Origin: Fen-1298 sp963833465 | GTDB taxonomy: Bacteria; Bacteroidota; Ignavibacteria; UBA10030 | Length of the DNA stretch: 64,000 nucleotides | NCBI GenBank assembly: GCA_963833465.1 | Contig: CAWHXW010000003.1 | Coordinates: forward strand, 682,001-746,000 | Direction: 5' to 3' | The notes under the pieces: generated by a model | What the model was told of the DNA's origin: nothing | What the model saw: the letters and a program-made list of their open reading frames with translations, nothing else | Databases searched by the model: none | Made by a program: the position numbers and the translations under genes | Shown here: in pieces, positions 38,134 to 46,758 of the stretch | Numbering within the stretch: position 1 is the stretch's first letter | Layout of the letters: each line of letters opens with the position of its first letter

Positions 38134-40488
38134 CTACTTCATCAACACCAATTTTTTTGTTTGTGTGAACGATCCAGCTGTCAGCTTATAAAAATACACT
38201 CCGCTTGCAATACGCGATGCATTGAATGTTACTTGATAACTTCCTGCAACCTTTGTTTCGTTCACAAGTGTTGCCACTTCTCTTCCAATCACATCATACA
38301 CTTTCAACGTTACCAATTTCTGTGATCCCGATGCGGGAATATCATATTGGATCGTTGTTGTCGGATTAAACGGATTCGGATAGTTTTGTCCTAACGCATA
38401 ACTTGTCGGCAGATTCACTGTTACTTCCGCTTCGCTTGAATACTTATACGCGCCGCTATTATCGATTTGTTTTAATCGATATGCGTATGTGCCGGATGAA
38501 ATGTTCGCGTCAGTATAGCTGTAGTTGTGTGGAGAATTACTTGTGCCGTTGCCTGCAATGAATCCAACTTTCGTCAAACTGTTAGTCTGAGCTGTTATCG
38601 AAGACTGACTGCTTACAACTCTTCTCTCTACTTCAAAGCCGTAATTGTTTGTCTCTGTTGCTGTCTTCCAACTTAACGTTGCCTTGTTGTTTGCTGCTGT
38701 TGCCGTGAACGAAGACAGTTCTACCGGTAATGCCGCATCGGTGTTGGAACGCAAGCGCGGCGTATACCCGCTCACGATCTCCCAGACAGTTGTAAAATTC
38801 CAGCCAGTATAGTTTGATTGTATTTTCATTTGTGCAGTGGTTAAACCGGCTGTGTCGGTACAAGTAGTTCCGCCATCATCAGATCCTATTCCTATGGCGC
38901 AAATTGTTTCCTTATTCCAGTAACTGTTTGCTATATTTGCACCATCGGTTTCTCCAGTGAGACCGCCAACATTACTAACACCTGTCAGTGTACCGCTGGT
39001 ATAACATTGACTAACCGATCCATCGTTATATCCGATCAATCCACCGACATCAGTATTGCCGATAACACTATCGCGTGTATAACATTGGCTAACCGATCCA
39101 TCGTTATATCCGATCAATCCACCGACATCAGTATTGCCGATAACACTATCGCGTGTATAGCATTGGCTAACCGATCCATAATTATTTCCAATCAATCCAC
39201 CGACATTATTTGCTCCACCAGCCAACACAGTCCCTGTTGCAAAACTTTGTGTTACTGTTGCATTATTATTAGAGATCAACCCGCCGACATAATAATCATT
39301 TGATACAACACTATCGCTTGCAGAACAGTTCGTAACGTTTCCATTATTATAATATATTAATCCACCAATATAACCACTTGATGATGCAACATATCCTGAT
39401 GTATGGCAATTGGTAACTATATATTCATTGTCACATAGAAGTCCACCGATACCCAATTCACCAAGGATATAAACGTTTTTGAGTGTGATATTTTGTAACG
39501 TTCCGTAATTAGTATTTATCAATCCAAGATTATCATCAGAGCTTCTATTGATGGTCATATTCTTAATGCTAAAGTTCTGTCCATTATATGTGGAGTCAAT
39601 TGTGCCGATCGTCTCCCATCCCAATCCATCTCCATAATCGAAGCTGCCTAAATCAATATCATTCATTTGCACATAATTGTAATCGGGAAACGCTCGTATG
39701 TTATCTAATTGACCGGCATCGGTAATATGATAGGGATTGGATGAGGAACCATCTCCGACATCGAACCCTACCATGCGTCCATTCAGATTTCCGCAAGCAT
39801 CGGTAACAGTACTGCCGTTGTTGTAACTGGATGCGTCACAATGATACAAGGCAAGTGTATTCGCGTCAACAGTAAATGCATGAGCAGGAACAGTATAACT
39901 ACTGCCGGAATAACGAACAATATTCGATATCCGGAATTCATCGATCGTTCCGTTAAAATATTTGGTGTATGCGGAATGCCTGCCGACAAAGAGCTGTGCC
40001 TTATTCGATTCAAACGAAAAAGTAGAGGGTGCTGTATAAGAATTTGCAAGAGTGCCGTCGACGTAAAGGTATAAACTTTGACCATCCACAATACCGGCAA
40101 TATGATGCCATTCACCATCGCATACATCGACATTTGTTGTAGAACAAGAAGGCCACGAATCATTATCCGGAGTATATGCATTTAGCATTACATTACCATC
40201 GGACGCAATTTGTAATTCACAGCCGTCATCGATAATGCTGCCGCTACTTGTGCCGTCGCTGCGTAGACGCATAATTTGTTGCGTGCTGCCTGTTCCATCT
40301 GTTTTAATCCATGCTTCAACGGTGACAGTGTTTGTATTCAATAACGTTGAAGAAGCAGTAGAAAAATATTGTGTGCCATTCAACGACATGGAATTATTAA
40401 ATGGTTGAGATAATACCATTGCCGAAGTGAGAATAAGCGATAGTAGAATATAAAATATAGAAATCAATAACCATTGCAACCTTGACAT
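38134..40488 (-). CDS. LamG and GLUG-repeat surface protein with T9SS sorting domain
   Basis: A 784-residue secreted protein. Signal peptide 1-27; LamG domain about 35-205 (FSTASSTLLNTNTVTVEAWIK, GEWHHIAGIVDGQSLYLYVDG). From about 285 to 540 lie GLUG-type repeats of about 26 residues (VGGLIGYNDGSVSQCYT), two of them identical. An FN3-like domain (LSWKTATETNNYGFEVERR) and the C-terminal sorting domain (NYPNPFNPTT, GREVATLVNE, FYKLTAG) follow, so export by the type IX system and anchoring at the outer membrane are expected. AAAGGAG precedes the ATG. Probably adhesion; no enzyme motif seen. Its FN3/sorting half is very similar to that of 35802-37767. Confidence 0.88.
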   Translation of the reverse strand: MSRLQWLLISIFYILLSLILTSAMVLSQPFNNSMSLNGTQYFSTASSTLLNTNTVTVEAWIKTDGTGSTQQIMRLRSDGTSSGSIIDDGCELQIASDGNVMLNAYTPDNDSWPSCSTTNVDVCDGEWHHIAGIVDGQSLYLYVDGTLANSYTAPSTFSFESNKAQLFVGRHSAYTKYFNGTIDEFRISNIVRYSGSSYTVPAHAFTVDANTLALYHCDASSYNNGSTVTDACGNLNGRMVGFDVGDGSSSNPYHITDAGQLDNIRAFPDYNYVQMNDIDLGSFDYGDGLGWETIGTIDSTYNGQNFSIKNMTINRSSDDNLGLINTNYGTLQNITLKNVYILGELGIGGLLCDNEYIVTNCHTSGYVASSSGYIGGLIYYNNGNVTNCSASDSVVSNDYYVGGLISNNNATVTQSFATGTVLAGGANNVGGLIGNNYGSVSQCYTRDSVIGNTDVGGLIGYNDGSVSQCYTRDSVIGNTDVGGLIGYNDGSVSQCYTSGTLTGVSNVGGLTGETDGANIANSYWNKETICAIGIGSDDGGTTCTDTAGLTTAQMKIQSNYTGWNFTTVWEIVSGYTPRLRSNTDAALPVELSSFTATAANNKATLSWKTATETNNYGFEVERRVVSSQSSITAQTNSLTKVGFIAGNGTSNSPHNYSYTDANISSGTYAYRLKQIDNSGAYKYSSEAEVTVNLPTSYALGQNYPNPFNPTTTIQYDIPASGSQKLVTLKVYDVIGREVATLVNETKVAGSYQVTFNASRIASGVYFYKLTAGSFTQTKKLVLMK
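39001..39178 (-). repeat. Tandem 78-base repeat inside the GLUG gene
   Basis: Units beginning at 39001, 39079 and 39157 repeat with period 78 bases; the first two are nearly identical over the full unit, and the third decays after about 25 bases. Each encodes one 26-residue GLUG unit (DVGGLIGYNDGSVSQCYTRD). Such repeats can expand or contract by slippage. Confidence 0.9.
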
Positions 40489-40786
40489 AGTTTACTCCTT
40501 TGTCCTTGTTGAGTTTATAAATATTATGAATTTTTATTTGTACAGATGCACGACTGTGTACGTTCTTACCATTGTGCATTGCTCTTTTGAATAATCAACG
40601 ACACTAATATCAGCGATAAAAATCGATAAAACATTTTTTTTATTAAACGACTCCTTTTATTAGCTTCACCAGAAAAAAGGACACAATTCTATTTTTTTAA
40701 TACCCATACACTGTTTGAATTGCTCCATAGAATGTAATATTTCTTCCGTCATTCTTCAACTGGCAACATTATCAAAGGTCTCATGA

Positions 40787-41191
40787 TTTAGGCAGAGGAA
40801 ACTTTGGCAAGGTTCTCAAAGCGTTCTTGCGGATGCTTATCACCTTACTCCTTTTGTTCTTGGCGCAAAAAAGATATCAAATGGAGTTGAAAAAACTCCA
40901 CAAACACCGAAGGAATTTGCTCTATTGCAGAACTATCCAAATCCATTTAACCCATCAACGAACTTACAGTATAACTTGCCGGCTCGGTGCACTGTGCGAC
41001 TTGTCATTTATAATATCTTGGGTCAGGTTGTGAATGAACTAATCAATACCGAACAACAAGAAGGGTTTCAATCTATAGTCTGGAATGCGAACGTGGCATC
41101 AGGGATTTATTTCTACCGCATTGAGGCGACTTCGTTGGATAATTCCAATAAGAGATTTGTAGATACGAAGAAGATGTTAGTACTCAAGTGA
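40787..41191 (+). pseudogene. C-terminal remnant of a T9SS-secreted protein
   Basis: A frame open from 40787 (LWQGSQSVLADAYHLTPFVLG..) to the stop at 41191 encodes the end of a secreted protein, including a type IX sorting domain (LLQNYPNPFNPSTNLQYNLP, VRLVIYNILGQVVNELINTE, ASGIYFYRIEA). There is no start codon or signal peptide; the internal ATG at 40925 is only the MQN written in the NYPNPFNP motif. It differs from the two neighbouring minus-strand proteins, so it comes from another gene whose body was lost. Confidence 0.75.
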
Positions 41192-41585
41192 GCTTTGCGA
41201 TAGATTGTTCTCATTGCCCCAGACATTCACCTTCCGGGGCTTTTGTTTTGCAAAAAATACTGCAAACCATATCCTATCAAACTGTTTCCCGATACTGTCC
41301 TTTCTCGAATAGGATTTTCAAAGACGGCGCAATCGTTGGAGCAAAAGTTCCTGGATTGCCGAGTCATCAGCGGATCTATTTCTTCGAACCTTTCGAGCTC
41401 TGAATTTCTCCATTCCTTGTTTATTCTTTTATTGAGCCTGCGAAATCGATAGAAGTGAACTAAGCGCAACTTAGATAAATTCTTATTCCTTGAACTTGTC
41501 TCATCCTAAACGAAATATCCATTGAATCCGTAATCTCAGTTCAACCTTGAGATATCACATTTCGATTTCGCAAGCGTTTCTTTCT

Positions 41586-41615
41586 GCCACTTTCTTTGCG
41601 CTCAAAGAAAGTGGC
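41586..41615. terminator. Perfect 13-base hairpin
   Basis: GCCACTTTCTTTG-CGCT-CAAAGAAAGTGGC: a 13-base perfect stem with a four-base loop. It lacks a good T run on either side, so it may be a structured repeat or RNA-processing site rather than a classic terminator. Confidence 0.55.
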
Positions 41616-41670
41616 GAATAAGTTTCCTCTCTAACAATCGCACTGACCGATTATTACCTGTATTCCGACC

Positions 41671-41802
41671 TTTCCTCGTTTTTCCTCTATGACAGCGTTC
41701 GTCCTGTGGGTCTATTCAATTTACAGCCCCGTTCTCGCACCGCCTGCCAGCCGAACAGCATTGGTGGCAGGCTGGCATGCCTTTCATCCCGCATCGCGGG
41801 AT
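41671..41802 (+). repeat. Dispersed structured repeat, copy A
   Basis: Shares TTTCCTCG..TTTTCCTCT, ACAGCGTT.GTCCTGTGGGTCTAT.CAATTTACAGCCCCGTTCTCGCACCGC and GCCTTTCATCCCGC (shown in pieces) with 45721-45822. Copy A carries an extra 35 bases at 41744-41778 that can fold on itself (GCCAGCC...GGCTGGC). A hairpin CATCCCGC-ATC-GCGGGATG sits at 41785-41803. It is non-coding in both places; open frames through it are not conserved. Confidence 0.7.
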
Positions 41803-41976
41803 GTCTTATTTCAATTTTCTTGTTCACGATTTCAGTGGGAAAAAGTCAACCGTCGGCTGAAGTCCTCAACATCGAAAAGGTCGATGCTCAATTTATCAAA
41901 ATTAAAAAGAGCCGGAGGCCTGCTAATGTGTCCCGCGGAAGTGGGACACAACTTAAAATTCAGATTCGTACACATT

Positions 41977-42010
41977 CAAAAACGGCGATACCGCAAACCT
42001 GTATCGCCGT
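41977..42010 (-). terminator. Terminator downstream of the methyltransferase gene
   Basis: ACGGCGATAC (41982-41991) pairs with GTATCGCCGT (42001-42010), a 10-base perfect stem with nine-base loop; on the minus strand it is followed by TTTTT. It lies 56 bases past the methyltransferase stop. Confidence 0.7.
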
Positions 42011-42065
42011 CTAAATACAATAGAAATAAAAGAAAAAAACAATAAAAAAGGGGACTACGTTCTTC

Positions 42066-42674
42066 TTAGGATTGCTGATTATTTTTTTGTATTACCGCAA
42101 AATTCATTTTCCATTCGTCAGTATCTTCTGTTACAAATTTTATAGATTCTATTACCCAACCATCGGCAAATATTCTTTTTAGTTCATTGTCTGAAATACC
42201 ACCACCAGGAGATGAAGGGTCATCTTTAAAGTAAAATACATATAATCGTCCTTCTGAATTTAGAACGTGCTTAAGTCCATTTGCATATTTTTCCCTATCA
42301 TAAATAGCATGAAGCAAACCACTATCAATAACAGTATTAAATTTAATATCCCATTCATCTAAGGTTACAGCATCCTTAACCATAAATTCAACAGGCAAAT
42401 TGCGTCCTTCAACTTTTGATTTAGCTCTTAGGATAGCATTTTCAACAAAATCAATTCCAATAACCTTAAGTCCACGTGATGCAAAGAAAATTGAAGTGTC
42501 ACCCGTTCCACATCCTGCATCAAGTACTGGTTCAACGACCTGGTCGGCAATTTCAATGAATGGTTGTTTCGGTCTGCCAATATCCCACACTGGTGAATTT
42601 CCATCTTCGTAGTGTTCAGCAAATCCTTTTAGGGCTTCAGATGGATCAAATTTTTCTTTTTCATTTGTTATCAT
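42066..42674 (-). CDS. Class I SAM-dependent methyltransferase
   Basis: A 202-residue cytosolic methyltransferase. SAM-binding motif I is VLDAGCGTGDTSIFFA (about 50-65), followed by VIGIDFVENAI (acidic motif II) and DAVTLDEWDIKFNTVIDSGLLHAI. The N-terminal WDIGRPKQPFIEIAD block is typical of the thiopurine-methyltransferase/TehB-like group acting on small thiols or metalloids. AGGAGA precedes the ATG. No conserved As(III)-binding Cys triad is present, so it is not ArsM despite the arsenic genes nearby. Substrate unknown. Confidence 0.85.
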   Translation of the reverse strand: MITNEKEKFDPSEALKGFAEHYEDGNSPVWDIGRPKQPFIEIADQVVEPVLDAGCGTGDTSIFFASRGLKVIGIDFVENAILRAKSKVEGRNLPVEFMVKDAVTLDEWDIKFNTVIDSGLLHAIYDREKYANGLKHVLNSEGRLYVFYFKDDPSSPGGGISDNELKRIFADGWVIESIKFVTEDTDEWKMNFAVIQKNNQQS

Positions 42675-42813
42675 TTTAAACTTCTCCTGAATTTTATTAT
42701 TGATTCGATTTTATTTTCTAATTCCATAATACTCGGTCCTTTTTGCCAAAGAGAACACAGAGGACACAGAGCAAGATGTGGAGGTTAGCCTGTGGAACCA
42801 TCTCGTCTAACCG

Positions 42814-43641
42814 CTATCGATGTCGCCTGTGGAATACCTTCACCTGCGAAAAGTCCGCCCGGTTAAACCGTTGAACGCACAGCGAAAAGAAAAGTATTCC
42901 TATCAGAACGACTATTATCAGTGCTATTTGCGGTGTCACAATAAAGCCGCCGACGTCGAATGCTGTGCCGTTATGCAGCATCGCGGCTTCTGTCATTCCT
43001 TCCATTTCAAGCGCGACAGAACGGAATGCCGACGTGGTGTAGGTGAGTGGATTAAGATAGATGACAGGACGGAGAAAACCCGGCAGCACTGTAGTTGGTA
43101 TGTATGCTCCGGATAGAAACGTCAACGGCATGGCGATAACCGATATCATTACCTGAAACGTTGAAGAATTCTTCGACAATGTCGCAAGGTACAATCCTAT
43201 GGATGCAAAGGTGACGCCTACAACCACCATCACTGCTCCCATCTCTATAAAATGGAAGAGATCAAGCTTCAGTCCTATAAAAAGACCGATTATGACGATC
43301 AGCATTCCCTGCAGGACGGAAATCACTGTTGCAGACGCAATCTGTCCCAAAGAGATCTGCCACCGCGCAATGGGTGCCACCATGATTTCTTTCATAAAAC
43401 CGCTGGCAACGTCTTCAATAATATGCATGGAATTATTCAGTGCCGATTGAAACACCGTCATGATGATGATGCCCGATATGAGATAACTCATCGGGGCTGC
43501 AATGCCGGTTGACGCTGCTTTCATAACAAAGGAAAAAATGAACAGGAAGAATCCGGACATGAAGAGCGTGAAAAAGAATCGCATTTTATCACGGCTGAAT
43601 GCCGTCAGATTTCGGAGGAGAATCGCTTTAATGGCACGCAT
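42814..43641 (-). CDS. ABC-2 type export permease
   Basis: A 275-residue membrane subunit with six predicted helices and the ABC-2 signature around MPLTFLSGAYIPTTVLPGFLRPVIYLNPLTY (shown by its key residues P-LTFLSG and NP-T). It would form the export channel for a drug, lipid or polysaccharide-like substrate with the ATPase encoded directly upstream; its ATG overlaps the ATPase stop in TAATG. Substrate unknown. Confidence 0.88.
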   Translation of the reverse strand: MRAIKAILLRNLTAFSRDKMRFFFTLFMSGFFLFIFSFVMKAASTGIAAPMSYLISGIIIMTVFQSALNNSMHIIEDVASGFMKEIMVAPIARWQISLGQIASATVISVLQGMLIVIIGLFIGLKLDLFHFIEMGAVMVVVGVTFASIGLYLATLSKNSSTFQVMISVIAMPLTFLSGAYIPTTVLPGFLRPVIYLNPLTYTTSAFRSVALEMEGMTEAAMLHNGTAFDVGGFIVTPQIALIIVVLIGILFFSLCVQRFNRADFSQVKVFHRRHR

Positions 43642-44555
43642 TATTTCCGAATCTCCTTCCCTGTAATCGCGATGAAGACATCATTCAATGTTCCTTTGTG
43701 TACTTCAAAATCAATAATGGAATCCTTCCACCGTGAAAGCAAATCCAGCGTCGCAGTGATGCTTCCGGATTGGACCATGAATACATCGTCCTTCTCGCTG
43801 AAAGCAATTTCATTTTTTTGAAGGTACTCCTGCAACCCAATACCGTCAGAGGTTTTTATTTTCACGATGTCCGATGTATGCATGCGCTTTAAATGTGAGG
43901 GCGTATCGAAGGCGACAATTTTTCCATGGTCAATGATGGCAACCTTGTCGCAGATTTCCGCCTCGTCCATATAGTGCGTTGTCATGAAGATAGTCATGTT
44001 CTTCTGCTTCTGCACCGTGCAGATGTAGTCCCAGATATTTGCCCGCGTCTGCGGATCCAATCCGGTTGTCGGCTCATCCAGGAAAAGCACTTTAGGGAAA
44101 TGCACCAATCCACGGGCAATTTCCACCCGCCGCTTCATGCCGCCTGAGAGACTTTTCACCATCGCCTTTTGCCAATCCAGAAGACCAACAAGGTCAAGAG
44201 CAAAACCGATGCGCTCCCGGACTTCCTCTTTGGGAACATTGTAAAAATCACAGTGCAGAGTCAGATTCTCTTCCAAAGTCAGATTACTATCGAGCGTCAA
44301 TTCCTGAAAGACAATGCCGATATCCCTGCGTACTTTTGCCTGATCGGTATTGACATCATGTCCGGCAATTTTCAACGTACCACTTGTTTTCTCAAGAATG
44401 GTGCACAGTGTGTTGATGGTTGTTGTCTTTCCCGCCCCGTTCGGCCCCAGGAAAGCAAAGACGGATTCCTCGTCCACATCAAAGGAGATATTGTCGACCG
44501 CGAGTTGATCGCCGTAGGCTTTTGTGAAATTATGAACTTCAATGATTTTTGACAC
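43641..44555 (-). CDS. ABC transporter ATPase (DrrA/CcmA-like)
   Basis: A 304-residue ATP-binding subunit. Walker A GPNGAGKTT (about 36-44), Q-loop GIVFQELTLD, signature SLSGGMKRR, Walker B VLFLDEPTTGLD and switch His in FMTTHYMDEAE are all intact. The C-terminal about 75 residues match the DrrA-type regulatory extension. Start is GTG 44555 with GGAG upstream. Pairs with the overlapping ABC-2 permease gene to make an exporter. It stands after a sigma factor and small membrane protein on the same strand, which may control it. Confidence 0.92.
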   Translation of the reverse strand: MSKIIEVHNFTKAYGDQLAVDNISFDVDEESVFAFLGPNGAGKTTTINTLCTILEKTSGTLKIAGHDVNTDQAKVRRDIGIVFQELTLDSNLTLEENLTLHCDFYNVPKEEVRERIGFALDLVGLLDWQKAMVKSLSGGMKRRVEIARGLVHFPKVLFLDEPTTGLDPQTRANIWDYICTVQKQKNMTIFMTTHYMDEAEICDKVAIIDHGKIVAFDTPSHLKRMHTSDIVKIKTSDGIGLQEYLQKNEIAFSEKDDVFMVQSGSITATLDLLSRWKDSIIDFEVHKGTLNDVFIAITGKEIRK

Positions 44556-44680
44556 GGTACAAGTTTCTCCAATTTTTAATTGCTGCTGTATGAATCATTT
44601 GATGCAAAAACCGCGTAGAAGGATGTCTCGGTCTGGACAGAATAAAAGACCGCTTTCGGAATCGGCACGAATTGAGAAGA

Positions 44681-45028
44681 CTATTTCTCTTCTTCTGCAT
44701 CGCCTTCCGTCCGAAAGTCATGCCAGCGGTGGTGAAGTCTATTCTTGAATTTTTCGCGCTCTTCCGGTGTCATTGCCGCCAGGCGCTGTTCGAGCTTGTA
44801 CGACAATTGCTCATGGCGCCAATTGTGCCGGTCATGTCCCCAGCCCCGCAACAGGATATGCGAAAGCACAAGCAGCCCGATGGCTTGCCAATACGAGATC
44901 ACAGGACCTTTAAACAACTCCGGTACGAGTGCATTCCATAACAACATAACAACGCAACCAATGACAAAGACGGCGATGATGGCGATCGCCAGCATTTTTC
45001 CCGCTCTCAACAACCACTTGCTCTTCAT
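44681..45028 (-). CDS. Small two-helix membrane protein beside ECF sigma
   Basis: A 115-residue protein with two predicted helices (about 10-31 and 43-61) and a charged, His-rich cytoplasmic or periplasmic tail (GHDRHNWRHEQLSYKLEQRL, MTPEEREKFKNRLHHRW). The TPEEREKF..R pattern recalls CpxP/ZraP-like metal-sensing tails, but the match is weak. AAGGAG precedes the ATG. It follows the sigma-factor gene by 13 bases and so could be its membrane partner. Function not established. Confidence 0.65.
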   Translation of the reverse strand: MKSKWLLRAGKMLAIAIIAVFVIGCVVMLLWNALVPELFKGPVISYWQAIGLLVLSHILLRGWGHDRHNWRHEQLSYKLEQRLAAMTPEEREKFKNRLHHRWHDFRTEGDAEEEK

Positions 45029-45041
45029 AGTATTCTCCTTT

Positions 45042-45602
45042 TTAAAATTCGTTATATATTTGCTTCAACGCCTCTCGGAGATACAGAACCGCATATCTTT
45101 TGCGGGAGATAAGTGTGTTAATGCTCTCTCCGGTCATCTCCGCAATCTCCTTAAAGCTCCTGCCTTCCAATTCATGCATGATGAAAACATCCCGCTGTTC
45201 TTCCGGTAGATCGTCGAGCGCCTCGGTAAGCGCTTCCCACACCAACGCGCGGCCAAAAACTTCATCCGGTTCCTGTCCGGGATCGAAAAGAAAATCTTCA
45301 GGATTTATTGGAAGTCCCGTCTCCTCATCCAGCGGAATCGAACCATGGTGCTTTCGCCTTCTGTACCAATCGACAATTCTGTTTCGCGCGACGGCAAAAA
45401 GCCACGATGACAGTTTTTCAATCGGCTCCGTTATGTTGTAATACGAAAGAAGCTGATAAAAAACATCCTGAAGAATATCTTCGGCATCCTCTTCCGTTTT
45501 CACGCGTTTGCGAATGAAGTCGAACAAACGCGAGTGTTGGCTCGTGATGACCGCCTCCACCGCGATATTGCGTGTCTCTGATGTTCGAGGTTCTACTGTC
45601 AA
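45042..45602 (-). CDS. ECF-type RNA polymerase sigma factor
   Basis: About 187 residues. Region 2 spans about 20-90 (SRLFDFIRKRVKTEEDAEDILQDVF, SSWLFAVARNRIVDWYRRRK) and region 4 about 125-180 (LPEEQRDVFIMHELEGRSFKEIAE, GESINTLISRKRYAVLYLREAL). Start TTG 45602 is chosen because AAAGGA lies six bases upstream and the protein then has normal ECF length. The frame is open up to 45791, but that extension runs backward through a dispersed repeat and is not real. It leads a minus-strand group with the two-helix protein and the ABC exporter, which it probably switches on. Confidence 0.85.
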   Translation of the reverse strand: MTVEPRTSETRNIAVEAVITSQHSRLFDFIRKRVKTEEDAEDILQDVFYQLLSYYNITEPIEKLSSWLFAVARNRIVDWYRRRKHHGSIPLDEETGLPINPEDFLFDPGQEPDEVFGRALVWEALTEALDDLPEEQRDVFIMHELEGRSFKEIAEMTGESINTLISRKRYAVLYLREALKQIYNEF

Positions 45603-45720
45603 AGAATATCCTTTATAAAGAGTAGACGTTTTTAACTTCAGAATATTGTAATGATAACGAGAATTAATGAAAGAAAGATGGTGCGACGAATTGCCATATG
45701 CGGGGACAGCCAACCTTAGC

Positions 45721-45822
45721 TTTCCTCGGTTTTTCCTCTGTAACAGCGTTTGTCCTGTGGGTCTATACAATTTACAGCCCCGTTCTCGCACCGCAAGCCT
45801 TTCATCCCGCTTTCAGCGGGAA
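45721..45822 (+). repeat. Dispersed structured repeat, copy B
   Basis: Second copy of the element at 41671-41802, without the 35-base insert. At the same place as in copy A it forms a hairpin, but with a different stem and loop (TCCCGCT-TTC-AGCGGGA at 45805-45821). It lies upstream of the minus-strand sigma-factor gene and explains a spurious N-terminal extension of that frame. Confidence 0.7.
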
Positions 45823-46004
45823 TTCAACCACTCACTTGTGCAGCTCTGCTCCTCACTCACACCGGACAAAAGGTTCCCCTGAGCGAAGTCGAATAGACAC
45901 ACTTTTATCAAATCGTCCATATACAACTTTGACTGAAGTTCTCTATTACCAAAAGTTGGCATAAAGAGTATAGAAAATATTATTACAGCATGGAGGAATT
46001 CGAA

Positions 46005-46202
46005 ATGATTACAGCAGAATTCACTCAAGAGGAAGTTCAATCCCTCATTCAATCGCTTGAAGCAGAGCGTGACCAATATCTCAAGGACTTTGGTTCAAAC
46101 AGATTCAGTTTCGTTCGTGAAATTGCCGAACGAGTTGTTGAACAAAATAATCGGTTTATTCAAAAACTTGAATCGCTGATAGAAGAAAGAGTAACCATAT
46201 AA
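46005..46202 (+). CDS. Small helical protein of unknown function
   Basis: A 65-residue soluble protein, mostly charged helix (MITAEFTQEEVQSLIQSLEA.., RFIQKLESLIEERV). ATG 46005 is chosen because GGAGG lies seven bases before it; ATG 45990 lies upstream of that site. No known family recognised. It stands alone between the repeat region and the arsR promoter. Confidence 0.6.
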   Translation: MITAEFTQEEVQSLIQSLEAERDQYLKDFGSNRFSFVREIAERVVEQNNRFIQKLESLIEERVTI

Positions 46203-46334
46203 CTGTGAGCACAAATCTTCAAAAGAAAATCACCTTATCAACCTATTCTTCCATATTCGCACAACTGATTATTGTATTATTCTCGTCCATTACCATCACA
46301 TGTATTTCTCTCGACAGTTTGTTTAAGTTTATGC

Positions 46335-46363
46335 TTGCATGAAGAAAAGATAGTTATTATATT
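46335..46363 (+). promoter_or_regulatory. Predicted arsR operon promoter
   Basis: TTGCAT at 46335-46340, a 17-base spacer, and TATATT at 46358-46363 form a near-consensus housekeeping promoter. The -10 overlaps the start of the palindromic operator, the layout expected for repression by ArsR. The preceding 130 bases hold no gene. Confidence 0.6.
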
Positions 46364-46380
46364 TCGTTAGTTGACGAAAT
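46361..46380. promoter_or_regulatory. Palindromic ArsR operator
   Basis: ATTTCGTTAGTTGACGAAAT: perfect 7-base arms (ATTTCGT/ACGAAAT) around six bases. It overlaps the -10 box and ends 12 bases before the arsR start. Placement and symmetry are as expected for an ArsR/SmtB dimer site. No second exact copy was noticed in the island. Confidence 0.75.
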
Positions 46381-46392
46381 GAAGGAGTAACT

Positions 46393-46740
46393 ATGAAACG
46401 TGATTATGTCAATATCTTCAAAGCTCTCAGCGATCCCAATCGAATCCGTATCGTCAAGATGCTTGCAGAACGGGAATTGTGTATGTGCGAGATTCGAGAG
46501 GTGCTCGATCTTTCAAATTCGACCGTATCAAAACATTTGACAATCCTCAGAGATGCAGGTCTTTTGCTCGATACAAAGGATGGCAAATGGGTGAATTTTC
46601 GGCTGAATGATAAATCGGAAAACATATTCATCCGATCATTAATTAGGCTTATTAATAAATCATTCGACGATGATGAGTCAATTCAGGAAGATGCAGTTAA
46701 ACTTCAGAGAGTGAATCGTAAAAAGATTTGCAAAATCTAA
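46393..46740 (+). CDS. arsR: ArsR-family metalloregulator
   Basis: A 115-residue winged-helix repressor that leaves DNA when As(III) or Sb(III) binds. Body: ALSDPNRIRIVKML, metal-site motif ELCMCEI (C30, C32), recognition helix LSNSTVSKHLTILRDAGLL and wing DTKDGKWVNFRL. The CxC pair is in the alpha-3 site used by classical ArsR. Extra Cys near the C-terminus (KKICKI) may add to the site. GAAGGAG precedes the ATG. It is the first gene after a promoter with a palindromic operator, so it most likely represses the whole run of genes behind it and itself. Confidence 0.92.
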   Translation: MKRDYVNIFKALSDPNRIRIVKMLAERELCMCEIREVLDLSNSTVSKHLTILRDAGLLLDTKDGKWVNFRLNDKSENIFIRSLIRLINKSFDDDESIQEDAVKLQRVNRKKICKI

Positions 46741-46758
46741 TCTGCGAAAGGAAAGAAA

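Noticed and set aside
39001..39234. CRISPR-like spaced repeats
   Set aside because: Period 78 without spacers and inside a protein-coding repeat; no cas genes. No CRISPR array is seen in the window.
39007..39303. 98-codon plus-strand frame with internal repeats
   Set aside because: It is the antisense shadow of the GLUG repeats; its repetition only reflects the 78-base units.
41689..42045. 118-codon frame, and the overlapping 41706-42014 frame with a signal-like start
   Set aside because: Both run through the dispersed repeat and a terminator stem; no homologous frame is kept in the second repeat copy.
45603..45791. Longer N-terminus of the sigma factor (start at 45791)
   Set aside because: The extension is the reverse reading of a dispersed repeat; the TTG at 45602 has a ribosome site and gives normal ECF length.
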